From: Lycorma delicatula
Lineage: Eukaryota > Arthropoda > Insecta > Hemiptera > Fulgoridae
Reading direction: 5' to 3'
DNA length: 64,000 nt
Assembly: GCF_047948215.1 (NCBI RefSeq)
Contig: NC_134461.1
Location: forward strand, 84,716,103 to 84,780,102
The notes under the pieces were generated by a model. The model ran no database searches, was not told the origin of the DNA, and saw only the letters and a list, made by a program, of their open reading frames with translations. Shown here piece after piece: positions 50,501 to 61,647 of the stretch (positions within the stretch are counted from its first letter, which is position 1; every line of letters starts with the position of its first letter). The translations under genes and the position numbers were made by a program.

Positions 50501-53500
50501 GCACCTTTTAACACACATAATTTTTTTAAAAACAAAACTTAAAGACATCAAAGAAACAAACAAAAAACAAAATAACATATAACTGGCAAGCAGTCAAATA
50601 AATATTGTACATGTTAAAATTTTGTGAGAAAAAGCTCTTACAGGAAACATTAACAAGCAAAAATTTCTTCAACGGTCATTTAAATGAATTCAAATATTTT
50701 TGAATTGTTTACACTGTTTGGATTTTATGAAAGTCTGTCACTTGTCTTCATTTTATAGGCTTTAATACAACTTCTTGTGAATATCAGTCCATTTCTTATA
50801 AAATGAACTGGATATTTAACCTTTTTTTTAAGACAAGAGATATTATGTAAAAGTTATAATGCATGTAGAGTATTTCAGTCTTCAAAACATTTAGCATTTT
50901 TATTTGTTATTTGGTCAACATTTATAATATGTAAAAGACTGAAGAGAACTGATTGTAGCATTCTGTAACTTCAGCAGTCCAAGGAAATACGTTTATTAAA
51001 GATGACTTTGTCAATGTTTATTCAATCTTCATACCTTTCAATTTTAAGAATGGAAATGCATTCTTATTCAACAACAATACATTCTTATTCAACAACAATA
51101 GTATTTTTCTTAGTTCATGCTAAATAAATAATATAGATATATGGAATAATGTATTTTTTTTTTAGAACTAGAGAGGAAGATATATTTTTAACTGTTATAT
51201 TAACTAGACTAGAAAAGTTCTAATTTTAAAAACTGTAGGTTTCCTTTTCCACATTGTGTTTTAACATTTTAATAAATATATAGGTTAGTTATTAGCATAG
51301 ATAATTATAAAGCAAGTTACCAAAAATATATTGTAACAGAACCAGCATAACAGACCAGGGTTCTTCCAATTAAGAAGAAATAAAAGGAAATAATAATAAA
51401 AAGAAGAATTCAGAAGAAACTAAGAGAGATTTTTTTCTTAGAATAATGGATTCATTTAGAATTGGATTTCATTATAGAAAAACGTAAGAGCACAGACTAT
51501 GAAAATTATTACCCTTCAACAACTAAAGAGATGAGGCAGGTACTGGTTCTGCAGGCCAAGGTCTAGCAGAGAGAGTCAGTTGTTCTGCAAGGGCATGTTC
51601 AGCACAGTCATGATAACAAGCGATAACAGTGAGCAGTTTTGCAAGCCTGGGTTCAATGCTAGTTGTTTGGCAACAAGTGAAGAGTGCATCAAGAGAGTAT
51701 TCTAGCGTGGACAGTGGGTGAATGCTGGAAATTGTTCAACGAGTTATTGGTAAACAGTAGTGAAAATGACAATATTCTACTCATTCATAAAGTGATGGTG
51801 TAGTTCTACTGTAAACAGTAAAAGTAGTGATACTTGCAGGTAGTGAATGGTGTTAACTTTAGACTTTTTTATTGCTACCTTGTTGTTAATGCACTGTCAG
51901 TTTTTATTAGTCATTATAATGTTTTTAGTAACATGGACTCTATTTTGGTATTTATTAATTTGAATGTCATTAAATTACCCTTGTCTTTTTATTTGAATCT
52001 ATATGTATTATTATTTAATTATTTTTATTTTTTATTTTGTTTATATGTTTTTAAGGTAATAAACTGTAAGAAATTTTTACATTTGTTAGTCTCTCAATAT
52101 CCTTGTTGAACTGTGAACACGCAACAATACAATAAAAAATAATAAAATAAAAATGCATTAAACAAAAAATTTCTTCAAAAAATGAGTTCAAGCCAACCAT
52201 GAAATTAAAACTACTATCTTTGTTTTTTAAGAAACATTTCATAAAAGATTAATTGATTGATTAATTGATAAAACAAAGAATACAGAGACAAACAAAACAT
52301 TCTGTAAATATACGATGCATTTATAATTGTTAATTTCTTATTTATTTATAGAAATATGGTCAGAAAATTCATGAGACAAAAATATTAAAACAGAAAAAAA
52401 TGTTGAACATGTCAAAAAAATATAAACTTAGGTATTTCCGAGAGATTATTTATAAAGATAAAATTTCACATTATTATAAAAATTCATACAAAATAAAAAT
52501 AACATAATAGTTATTCATACAAATAGCCTTAGTTATTACTATAATAGTCAGAAGGCTATTGAGTCAGCTCAAAAATAAAAAATTGCTACATTATATATAG
52601 GCGTTTCCTTCTTTCATTTATTTATTTGTTCTCAACATTGAATGATTTTATTAAACCACACAAAATATTTGGATTTAATCTACTTATACTCCATTTAGCA
52701 TAAGAGAAAAAATAGAAGTGCATGAGAGGGAGATGGAGATTGAAAGAGAAAGAGAGAGGGAATTATATCTGGACAAGCCTAAACTTTAACACAGTTAATG
52801 AATATAATGAAGACAAATAACAAAAAACACAACTTAATTTTGACTTGCTTATGCATGCTATAAATTGAATCCCAGAATTATCATGCTCTGAACAGAAAAC
52901 TTGGATTAGAAGTTAATAGCTGTAGTGAAAATAAACAATTCTATAACAAAAGAAGGTAGCACATTTGCCCCAAAATAGAAAAATAATTCAATGTCATAAT
53001 CAACCATTATACCTGTAGACATTTTGATTTAATTAACAAATTAAACTTTTACATTAATCTTCAAATTTTATTTAAGCACAGGTACCAAATGTTTTATACC
53101 AGTTAAAATAAAACAAAAAAAAGGATCACTAGCAAAGTAAGAATTGAATACATGAGGATTCATACAACTGTATCTCTACTAGCAAAAGTAACAGGATGCT
53201 CAGTTGTCTCCTGTAAAGGGAAACTCTCAATGAAATTATCCCACTACCTTCTCATACTCAGTGGGTATTTATAAATAGATTTATTTTGCACAGCAAATAT
53301 AATTAATTATTAATTATTTTGTAGAATAATTTTTTAACTGCTGAATAAACATTTTTAATTATTTTTTAAACAGTATAGCTACTGATAATGTCATAAGCTA
53401 ATTAGTTGGGGATAGCAACAGAATTATTTCTACCTTCTGGTTTATTACATTTATTTTTAAATTCAATATTATTGAAAATTAGCCCACATCTATTAAAAAA

Positions 53501-56500
53501 TTAATGGGCTCTCTCTTTTTTCTGTTTAGCCTCCGGAACTACCATAAGGTATTACTTCAGAGGATGAAGGAGGATGATATGTATGAATGTAAATGAAGTG
53601 TAGTCATGTACAGTCCTAGGTCGACCATTCCTGAGATGTTTGGTTAATTGAAACCCAACCACTAAAGAACTACGGTATCCAGAGTCTAGCATTGAAATCC
53701 ATGTAAAAGCAACTGCCTTTACAAGGACTCAAACCATAAAACTCTCAACTTCAAAAAATGGACTGACCATAATAATACATTTTTTTGTTATTTAGCTTTA
53801 TTTTTGTCGAAAAATAATTTAAATTGTTCTATTCACAATATTCAAGGCCATAATACCACAAAAGAATTTTTTGTAAACATTTTCCAACCCTGTTATCAAT
53901 ATCACCATATTGATAACAGGGTCATTATTGTCACCACAATATATAACAAGAGTATAAAATGGCCATCCAAACATTAATCCAACCGACTATGACTTAAATA
54001 TTACTGACAAGTCTCCTGGTAACAACACAATAAACTATTTATTTTATTTTATGCTTACCATTTAAGACGCATGGGAATATAACATAGAAATTTAACGTTG
54101 TTGAATGATAATATAATGCCTCTGTAAAATACATTATAATTGTTAATAAAAGTGAACATATTCCCATACTGATCACACTGCAACAAACGAAAATGTTAAT
54201 TTATAAATTAAATTTTACAACTTTATGTACTATAGCAGTTATTACATTACATTTAAGCAAACAGCTTATTATATTTTATTTACATTAATAGCGATTTATT
54301 TTAAAATTATTAGCATAATAATATGGTGTGATTTATTATTACTATAAGCAGCTACTTATGGTAATAATAAATCTGCTGGGATCAAATACCCAATTAGAAA
54401 TTAGTCCCAACAAGAAATGAGACTTTTAAAATGTCAGTGAATGTAGTAAATGTTACTAATTAGTGAATCAATCAAATACAACACGATGAGTTTTTAAAAT
54501 GAATTAGCATCATAATAATATTCAGGACTGATTAATCTAATACTAGAAATAAATATAAAAAATAGAAACTATATAGAAAACAAAGATTATATTATATGAA
54601 ACAGATAACAGAGTCTGTAGCAGTATTAAATATTTTGGTAATGAAAACTTATACAACATAGAAAATAATGAAAAATTGAATTTAACCAATTAAGTACTAT
54701 AACTGGTCACAAAAACAATTTCTAATATTAATGAATGCTATCCAAAATAATTAATCATTTCTGTTTGTTCATAAATCCAAACATATTCATTAAACTAAAC
54801 CACAATGATTTCCCATACTTTTTTATTTAATGTTATAATCTAAATTCATACTAAAAAAAAAACATAAAGCTCAAATTATTAGAAAACCAAGTATCTAAGT
54901 AAAGCAGTACTAATTATTTTGTAATGGATGATTCAACAGGAAAGAAAGAGCTGATCACTTAACCTATGTATGTATGTATTATGTGAGATTATGAGACCTG
55001 ACCTTAAGAAATGAAAACCTCAGCCTCAGATCAGGATTTTCTGTATATAAAACAAATAGAGTACAGAGCCCCCAGATAGTTTAATACACAGAGCTGCTTT
55101 TTTTTTTTACTAAATAACACAAATACCAAGGACTGAGTAATGACATGTGCAACATACATCCAAAACTCTAAGGAAAAAACGTAAAGGATAACAGAAAAAA
55201 ATTAGTAGTAAAAAAAAAAAGAATAATCTATCAGCAGTGTAACTGGAAAATGAAAAATATAAAGTGAAGAAGAATAACTAAGGAATGCTTTAATCATTAG
55301 CTACAAATGGGTACATCTTAGAACACTCAACATCAAAAACAGCCATTCACTACTTTGAGGATTTTCAAAGGAAAACCCTCACCCATCCACAGATTTAAGC
55401 AACATGTGAAAATATTCAAATGAACTAAAAACAAGCCAAATTGAACCAATTATAAACCATCAATCTAGATCCCCATTGGAAGGTTCTAACCCAATTCTTC
55501 ATATAGAAATTCAGTGTTGTATAGGGCAATTAAAATGGCTGATGTTGAATCTGCAGAGACTACTCTTTAGGCTGATGACCACGGATATACAAAAACAAAA
55601 AACAATTGTTAGGAAATAAACTAAAAAAAGAAAAAAATTTAACTGTTTAAAAAAATGAGTTTGAAAACTTAGAAATGATGATAACATAATAGAAAAAAAA
55701 ATTGAGAATAAAGTAAAAAAAGTTGTTAAAATAAGTAATATACAAGACACATATTCATTTTGTTTAAAAATAGATGGATGCCCTAACATGTTTTAGCTTC
55801 TCTGTGAAAGGAATTAATGAGGATTAATTAAGCCAATTTCCCTAGTGGAGTGGTAGTGTCTTGGCCTTTTATCTAGGGGTGCTGGTTTCGAACCTGGTCA
55901 GGCATGACATTTTTCATATGCTAAAAATTTCATTTCCATATTCCCACAGAGAAGCTTTAAAAGCTTCTCTAGTAAGTTAATGGATTAGTTCATTATTATA
56001 AAAAATAAAAATAAAAAACAATGTAAAAATGTTTTGCTGGTTCAATTAAATGAGATCAAAGTGAGATACAAAAAAAGATTATAAGATGAGTAAGGAATAC
56101 AGGAGAAAATTATATAATGTATGAGTAGTAAAACACCTCTAGAGGCCAAAATTAGATCAAGTTCAGTATGTTTTAAAGGTAATCAATGTTTCAAGATGAC
56201 AAGTGATAACCATAGATTAAACCTCTTGAGATTTGAGAGTGGAAATGTTCAGTGCAAATTTAGTGATCCAAAATAAAAAATTCCCAATTACACAGACTGG
56301 GTTTTTTAATTTCTAGGGCACATATATCAACAATATGTTTTAGAAATGTGAAGTAAAAATAATATTCTTTGGTATTAAACTGTCATAATACCTGAAGCAC
56401 ACACGAATGCAATTCTTTTATTCTGCATATGCCTTTTACAGAAACTTATTAAGAAACAGTAAACCCCAATATCATCCATAATATTACAACCTATCATGAG

Positions 56501-58257
56501 AAATCACATCCTTTTTTTGTCTATCTCTATGGCGGAGTGATAATCCTGATCAGGCATTTTTTATGTACTAAAAAATTTCAATTCTGCATTCCCATAAGCA
56601 AGCTTCAAGCTTAGGTAACGATCAACCCAAAAAATTTCCTTTTTATCATATATTTTCCCAATTCCTTAATTATATACTTTTTTCTTTAAATACAAATTAT
56701 TATTTGATTAAGGTAAGTAAAATTAAACCTCGCAAAATTATAATCGCTAGTAATATAAAATAAATATAACGTTGAAGAAAGCGTTAATATGAAAAATGTT
56801 TTTTTCATAACACATTCAAGAAAGTTATGCTATTAGGGTCAGTTTACTAGACATCTGTAAAACTGATAAGCTAAACTAAAAAGTTTCAGTTTATGTTTGC
56901 AGATTACACAAAAGCCATTGGTTTTTGTGTAATCATACTTAAGTATACAATTAACGAACATAAATATGAGTATAAGCAAAGTAAATTTTCTGCATTCACT
57001 AAGCTGAATAATTTGAGCCTCTGATTGGAGACAAAAATCTGTACCACAAGGTTTAATTTTGGGATCTCCTTTGTTTGTTTGGATCTTCTGAATTTTTTAA
57101 ATTCAAATAAATTCTTTCTGAATGCAATTGATTCAACAATTGTACTTTCCATGAAACTGCAGTCGAATTTAATACAGGAAAGCATTAAACTGTTTTACAA
57201 AACTAATGGAAAATTTTTCAGCTAATATGCTATTAATTGATAATTCCAATAGTAACAATGAATTAAGACTAAGTAACTGACGTACTCAATATTGATGAAC
57301 ATAATATTCAACTATAACATACACTTTCCAGAAATTAATAATGAAAGGTACAAAATGTTAATTTTAATAATTTTTTAAGCATTTCTATGCCTACAACTTA
57401 GTTATATCTAAATTTTAAACGGTATATTAATCACCAAAATAGAGTTCAGCATGTTACTTCTTCAATAGTATGAAGCAGTATCTTGAAAAATAAGTGTTTG
57501 AAATGATTTATCACAGCCATAATCATTCTGCTTTCGTCTGGAACTATTCTCTGGGAGATATTAAAGGATTAATAGTAAATATAAATTAATTAATAGTACG
57601 GAATTACACAGATTAAAGGAATAATATTTAAAACTAAAAAAAAAATATTTTTTCAGTAATTTTGCTGAAAATTACTTTTATGTGTTCCAACATGTGACAT
57701 ACTCTCCCTATCTTCCTTATGCTTCTGTATAGCAATTAGGGTTTTAAAAAAGATAGTACATTCTTTAATGTACAAAAACAATGAGTTTCAAATATTTATA
57801 AACCATTTTTGAATGTCATTTTCAATTCCATTTTATTATTAATATAATTTAAATTTTCTACACGATTATTATTAATATTTTATCATGTATTGATTTATTT
57901 TAAAATAAATCTGATAATTTATTTAGCGACAACCTATTTCTGTTCAATATGCACTAATTGTAGAAAGTAAAATAAATGTAAACTTTCTGTGCACTTGAAA
58001 AGTGTCATTTGTTTAATAAAACAACAGAATTGAATTTCTGTTCACTTTAAAAGCCATGAATTGCTAAGTGAAAAATGTTTTCAATCAAACCATAATCAAT
58101 TTTTAGCATTCACAATAAATCAAGTCGTAAAATTTAATTTAAAATACTTCATAAGTTAATACTTACGGTTTGTAATGAATGAATACTGTACAATGTATTA
58201 ATGCAATAGCTTTTAATATTGAGTACATCCCAAGCACTCTAGGCAGTGTTGGATCAT
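47380..58257 (-). CDS. ERG28: ERG28-like ER membrane protein, 5'-incomplete (three exons seen)
   Basis: ERG28 is a small four-helix ER membrane protein that tethers enzymes of sterol C-4 demethylation in yeast and human. Exons on the minus strand are 58167-58257, 54059-54177 and 47380-47516. Junctions fit in phase (CC+T gives Pro; G+GT gives Gly). The joined product has DPTLPRVLGMYSILKAIA, IHCTVFIHYKP, then YFTEALYYHSTTLNFYV, IFPCVLNGLTLIGLL and a basic tail RRRKAPKK. Against human ERG28 as I recall it, the run from R-x-x-G through the IHxK motif to the Glu of the SE/TE motif has the same 44-residue length without gaps. The V-x-x-P and later Gly positions also agree. Helices 2-4 are covered; the first helix exon is not found and may be beyond 64000. 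Insects do not make sterols de novo, so the role here is uncertain. Confidence 0.8.
48586..49162. mobile_element. Foldback/MITE-like element with long inverted repeats
   Basis: Left arm about 48586-48822 and right arm about 48935-49162 are inverted copies. Matching phrases include GCTTTTGATTTAGTATCACTT, AAACTTTACAGACCTTT, CCTTCTAGGATTTATAGAAA and TAGCTGGTAAAA in order. The arms have diverged by perhaps 15 per cent by eye and sit around a spacer of about 110 bases. It codes for nothing; the frame at 48554-48766 is accidental. Ends are set by where pairing stops (GTAC on both sides). Confidence 0.82.
49290..49560. repeat. Unclassified GC-richer stretch
   Basis: Contains TCCAGTGTGGCTGCTGGC and GAAGTCGGGTTTCCCAC. 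It stands out from the flanking AT-rich intron, but I recognise neither a protein nor a repeat family. Confidence 0.25.
51332..52126 (+). mobile_element. Solo LTR, diverged copy of the 33290 family
   Basis: Starts TGTAACAGAACCAGC, shares CCAATTAAGAAGAAA with the 22357 copy, and ends TCAATATCCTTGTTG...CACGCAACA, parallel to the end of the 33290 copy. It is about 250 bp shorter. The 91-codon frame at 51834-52109 lies in its T-rich right half and is not a gene. Confidence 0.7.
53508..53766 (-). mobile_element. tRNA-headed SINE, family B
   Basis: On the minus strand: head GAGAGTTTTATGGTTTGAGTC (degraded B box), body GGATACCGTAGTTCTTTAG and TTTCAATTAACCAAAC, then CATACATATCATCCTCC. The tail CCTCTGAAGTAATACC...GGTAGTTCCGGAGGC is followed by an A-rich end. 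The tail is the one also found on family A copies and at 47152-47210. Confidence 0.85.
53887..53922. repeat. Perfect 16-bp hairpin with 4-base loop
   Basis: Arms 53887-53902 and 53907-53922 around CACC; the stem begins ACCCTGTTATCAATAT. Confidence 0.95.
54059..54177 (-). CDS. ERG28: ERG28-like middle exon
   Basis: Acceptor GTTGCAG above 54177, donor ATG followed by GTAAGC below 54059. The frame completing a Pro codon with its first base reads VISMGICSLLLTIIMYFTEA, then LYYHSTTLNFYVIFPCVLN, carrying the TE motif before a short loop and most of the last helix. Confidence 0.82.
55836..55978 (+). mobile_element. tRNA-headed SINE, family A head with a distinct tail
   Basis: The head has TAGTGGAGTGGTAGTGTC as A-box region and GGTTTCGAACCTGGTC as B-box region with one inserted T. 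GGCATGACATTTTTCATATGC follows as in family A. The tail then differs: TTCCCACAGAGAAGC and a near-palindrome GAGAAGCTTTAAAAGCTTCTC. Confidence 0.78.
56518..56625 (+). mobile_element. Decayed sister of the 55836 SINE
   Basis: Keeps ATGGCGGAGTGATAATC (shortened head), GATCAGGCATTTTTTATG, AAAAATTTCAATTC and TTCCCATAAGCAAGCTTCAAG in the same order as the copy at 55836. Part of the head between the A and B boxes is deleted. Confidence 0.65.
56902..56934. repeat. Hairpin with 15-pair stem
   Basis: GATTACACAAAA (56902-56913) pairs with TTTTGTGTAATC (56923-56934). The stem continues inward through one G-T pair to a 3-base loop. Confidence 0.88.
58167..58257 (-). CDS. ERG28: ERG28-like exon with second helix
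   Basis: Acceptor TTTTTAG above 58257; donor CC followed by GTAAGT below 58167. The only stop-free frame starts with the last two bases of a codon, then DPTLPRVLGMYSILKAIA and IHCTVFIHYK, ending two bases into a Pro codon. The preceding exon must end one base into a codon. Confidence 0.8.
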
Positions 58258-60544
58258 CTAAAAACAAAACAGAACAAAAATGATAATTTATCTTACTTTA
58301 TTTATTTTTTGTAATTACACTGCAATTTGTAACATAAATAAAACTGTTAAGTTGGTAATATCAATACAATACTAAATACTATTATCAACTGATACACAAT
58401 ACCTTTATTATTTTTGTTAAAGTATACCATTTTAGAATTATATTACCACAATCAATTCCTGTGTCAATATGTATTCATTATTATACATTTGTTAATAATA
58501 TATATTCACATTATAAATAATTAGCAGGAAAATTACCAAGCCCTTCTCTTTTCCAAATACTTCTTATTGTAATAATATATATCTTTGTATATACTTCAAG
58601 TGTACTTCTTTTATTGCAGATAAAAGAAGAAAGCCTTTAGGTTCCTTCTGGTGTCATAATGGTTGGTTTTTACAGTTAGATAGGACCAACCTCCCAATCT
58701 TAAGGATCAGGGATCCATCTGTTGGAGATGCTCTACCATACCCAAATTTTCTCAGCTTTACATCTGTAAGAATTTAGCTTTTCATTCACTTCCACCTGGC
58801 TACATAACAAAGCCCACATGCTGCTATTAATTGCCCAGAGGTCTCGTAGAAGCAGGCTTTGCTGGTAAATCTGACAAACTACAACTGTAGAATCTTATGA
58901 AGAAACAGTAGATATTTAGAGATAAAACCTATTTGACATCAACATAATTTACTAGTTTTTGAACAGAACCAAAACTGTTCCTTTGTAGATTCCTGGATCG
59001 ACAATGGAGTATATATGTGTTAACAATATAAATGCTGTTGTTCATACATTTTTTTTTGTATGCCTAAATATACTGTGTTTTTTTTTCTACAGGAAGTAGT
59101 AGGTTTAAATTTGTTTACTTGTAATTATTCAGTTAGATATTCATGAAGATATTAAACAATTATACAAAGAAAATTTACCCACTTTGTGCGCCATGATGCT
59201 TTTGTTCTAAAGTCATTAACAAACATGGAAAAAATATTGAATATTTTTCTGTGGAGACTGCAGTTGGAATGTCATGGCGTGCTTATGTTGATGAATGAAT
59301 GAACCTCAAAGCCTCCTTCCAATATTTTATTATCAAATAATTACTTTTTTAATTATTGAACTTTAAAACTCTAATTTACAGTTTTCAATTTTTTTGAAGC
59401 AAAGACGATTTAACCTAGCATGATCCTTCTGTCATGCAAAATTTTTGGATTAATTCTATTATTTCTATAAAACAAGAAATGTCTTATTAGAAACAAACAG
59501 AAAAAGGACTTTTCTGTTCATCTTTGATTTTGTATAAATTTATAGAAGAAATATAGTATATAAAAGATAACATATTTTTTAAAATCTTTTGTAAGGATCA
59601 GTTTTTTACTGAACTGTATGAACATTTAATGGGTATTTCATATCTATTATGTTTATTAATAAGTATTGTTACATCTATGTGTTAACTATAAGATTATTTA
59701 TTAATTCATACAAATAATAATTGAAATAGCTAAGAGGATGGTTAAAAAATTTAATAAAGTATAAGCCAAAAACTAAGAAGCATTTCAACTTTTTGTAATT
59801 ACAAAGTAATTAGAACAGAATTAGGAAAAATAAATGTAAATTCAAAAAAAAAATTGTTTTATGTACATGAAAAAAACGAATTTAAAAAAATTTAAATTTA
59901 AAAAATCTAAGTTAAACTAAAATACAACCTTTATACTTACTGACCTTCTCTCTGCCCAAATTGGCTATAATCTACTTGTTATTAATACATTTACCTAAAT
60001 TAAATTTTAATAAACAGATTTAAAATGTTAAAAAATTCAGATAAATTCTTGACATTAACTTTGGTTAAAGTTTTATAATCTTTAAATTTTTTTCATTAAA
60101 TGATAAAATTACAGAAGTTGGGCTGATTTCAAATACAACAATTGTGATGAGGGATTTATTTATTAATAAATTCTATAATTAGATTTTCATTTAAACAATA
60201 ATTGGAATTTTTAATATTTTATTTAAAAAAAAGGCTGACAACAAAGTTGTTTTCTTTTACTTTTCTGGCACTGGTTATTTACTCTTATGTAGTTGAAAAA
60301 TAATATTACATGAAAAAGATTAAAAAATTGATATTTTTTAAACAATTTTTAAACCCCAAAGTATTTTTTTTTGGGTAAAAAGATAACTAAAAAGATGAAC
60401 TTGATAAATAAAAAGATAACTTTTTGATTTTCTTGTGGAAGGGGGAATTTTGGGGCATTTTTAAAAAAATGGTAAAATAAGAATGCACACATGCAGTGGA
60501 TTAATATAAAGTGGGGTTACATTTGTAAAATTTTGAGAAAATTT
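58258..60544. other. Upstream ERG28-like intron or 5' region
   Basis: No phase-compatible exon encoding the first ERG28 helix was found. 58640-58890 is GC-richer (CTACCATACCC, ACCTGGCTACATAAC, GCCCAGAGGTCTCG) and may be an unclassified repeat. The rest is AT-rich. Confidence 0.4.
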
Positions 60545-60840
60545 ATCCAAAACACTACCTAAGCTACTTACTGGAGATATTGATCCCAAAACTGAACCAA
60601 GAAATTGTCAAATATATACAAGTCTCTGAACAAAATTTCATCAAAAGTATTAAGCTTATATATATCAGTCAAAAGTTATTAAGCTTCAAACACGCCAACA
60701 CACATACATTACCCCTGGCTTTTTTTAGTTTTCGGGGGTCCCTGAGTCGTGAAACGTCGAGATGCAAGAAACCTCTAACCCATATTTTGACTGATTACCA
60801 TACTGTCCTTCTTCCAGCATAGCTCTTGAGCTAACATGTC
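60545..60840 (+). repeat. Interspersed repeat with CpG-rich core
   Basis: Reads ACAAAATTTCATCAAAAGTA, AAACACGCCAACACACATAC, then TTTTCGGGGGTCCCTGAGTC and GTGAAACGTCGAGATG. This phrase order is one I associate with high-copy hemipteran-type repeats (memory only). The 80-codon frame over it is incidental. Confidence 0.5.
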
Positions 60841-60974
60841 AAGCAAAATAAAATGAAATAAACTGAAATACGTTTATCAAAAGCAATATTAATTTTTTTT
60901 TTAATACACAAGCATTGTTTTCAAGAACTGTTCGAAAAGCGTTGACATTTTACAATTTAAGTGCAACGTACACA

Positions 60975-61128
60975 GCCGGCCTCCGTGGCGCGCGTCTCGG
61001 CCTTTCATCCGGAGATCCCGGGTTCGAATCCCGGTCAAGCATGGCATTTTCACATGCTACTTATCATTCATCTCATTCTCTGAAGCAATATGTAACGGTG
61101 GTCCAGGAGATTAAAAAAAAATAAAAAA
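60975..61128 (+). mobile_element. tRNA-headed SINE, family A, best-preserved copy
   Basis: GCCGGCCTCCGTGGCGCG head, then a perfect B box GGTTCGAATCC in CCCGGGTTCGAATCCCGG, GGCATTTTCACATGCT, tail CATTCTCTGAAGCAATATG...CGGTGGTCCAGGAG, and a poly(A) to 61128. The A-box side is shortened, so it is a SINE and not a functional tRNA gene. Confidence 0.9.
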
Positions 61129-61647
61129 GTGCCATTATATAAAATCAATATTTTCAAACCATAATTGTAACAATAAAGAGTTTAACAGTCTACAATGTTT
61201 TGTTGTTTCCATTTCAAACCAATAAGAACAGTTTTTATTCCATACAAACTTTTGTTTTGTGATAATTTTCGGAATTAAGAATCTATTACAAGTAAAATAA
61301 AAACTAAATAATTATGACACTATTCGGAATTTTTTAGATAATAAAAAAACTTAACTATAATAAAAGATTTAATATTTCTTTTTTAATTCTTTTCAATAAG
61401 GTGAAATTATCATAATATTTTAAATACGGTGGCTACATGCAGGTTAGGAAAACCCCAAAATTGCATTTTTTATCCTACATCAAAAATTTACTTACCGAAG
61501 GTTTTTCGCTTAGAAAACGGCAAAATGACTTTTTTGAGGGTGAAAAAAATATCCTACTCTATCTAACTAGAAAAACCGGTTTAAAGGCTTAATGTTTAGG
61601 AGTGATCCAGAACCACGTATATTTTCAATACGGTTTTTTTAATTATA

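Larger units (their letters stand above)
47517..54058 (-). other. ERG28: ERG28-like intron between exons 2 and 3 of those seen
   Basis: 6.5 kb, GT-AG, phase 1. It carries the foldback element at 48586-49162, a GC-richer unclassified piece near 49290-49560, a 21-bp tandem duplication near 51059-51100, the LTR at 51332-52126, the SINE at 53508-53766 and a hairpin at 53887-53922. No host exon was seen within it. Confidence 0.75.
54178..58166 (-). other. ERG28: ERG28-like intron between exons 1 and 2 of those seen
   Basis: About 4 kb, GT-AG, phase 2. It holds two related SINE copies (55836 and 56518) and a hairpin at 56902-56934. Reading frames at 55511-55789 and 56904-57225 are A/T-driven and not called. 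Confidence 0.75.

Noticed and set aside
57410..57560. Minus-strand frame ISQRIVPDESRMIMAVINHF
   Set aside because: Short, with no acceptor and no recognised family; probably chance or an old repeat.
59179..59194. First exon of the ERG28-like gene (MAHKV)
   Set aside because: The phase fits, but five residues cannot supply the expected first helix.
60975..61045. tRNA gene
   Set aside because: The B box is perfect, but the A-box arm is shortened and a SINE body, tail and poly(A) follow; related copies exist in the window.
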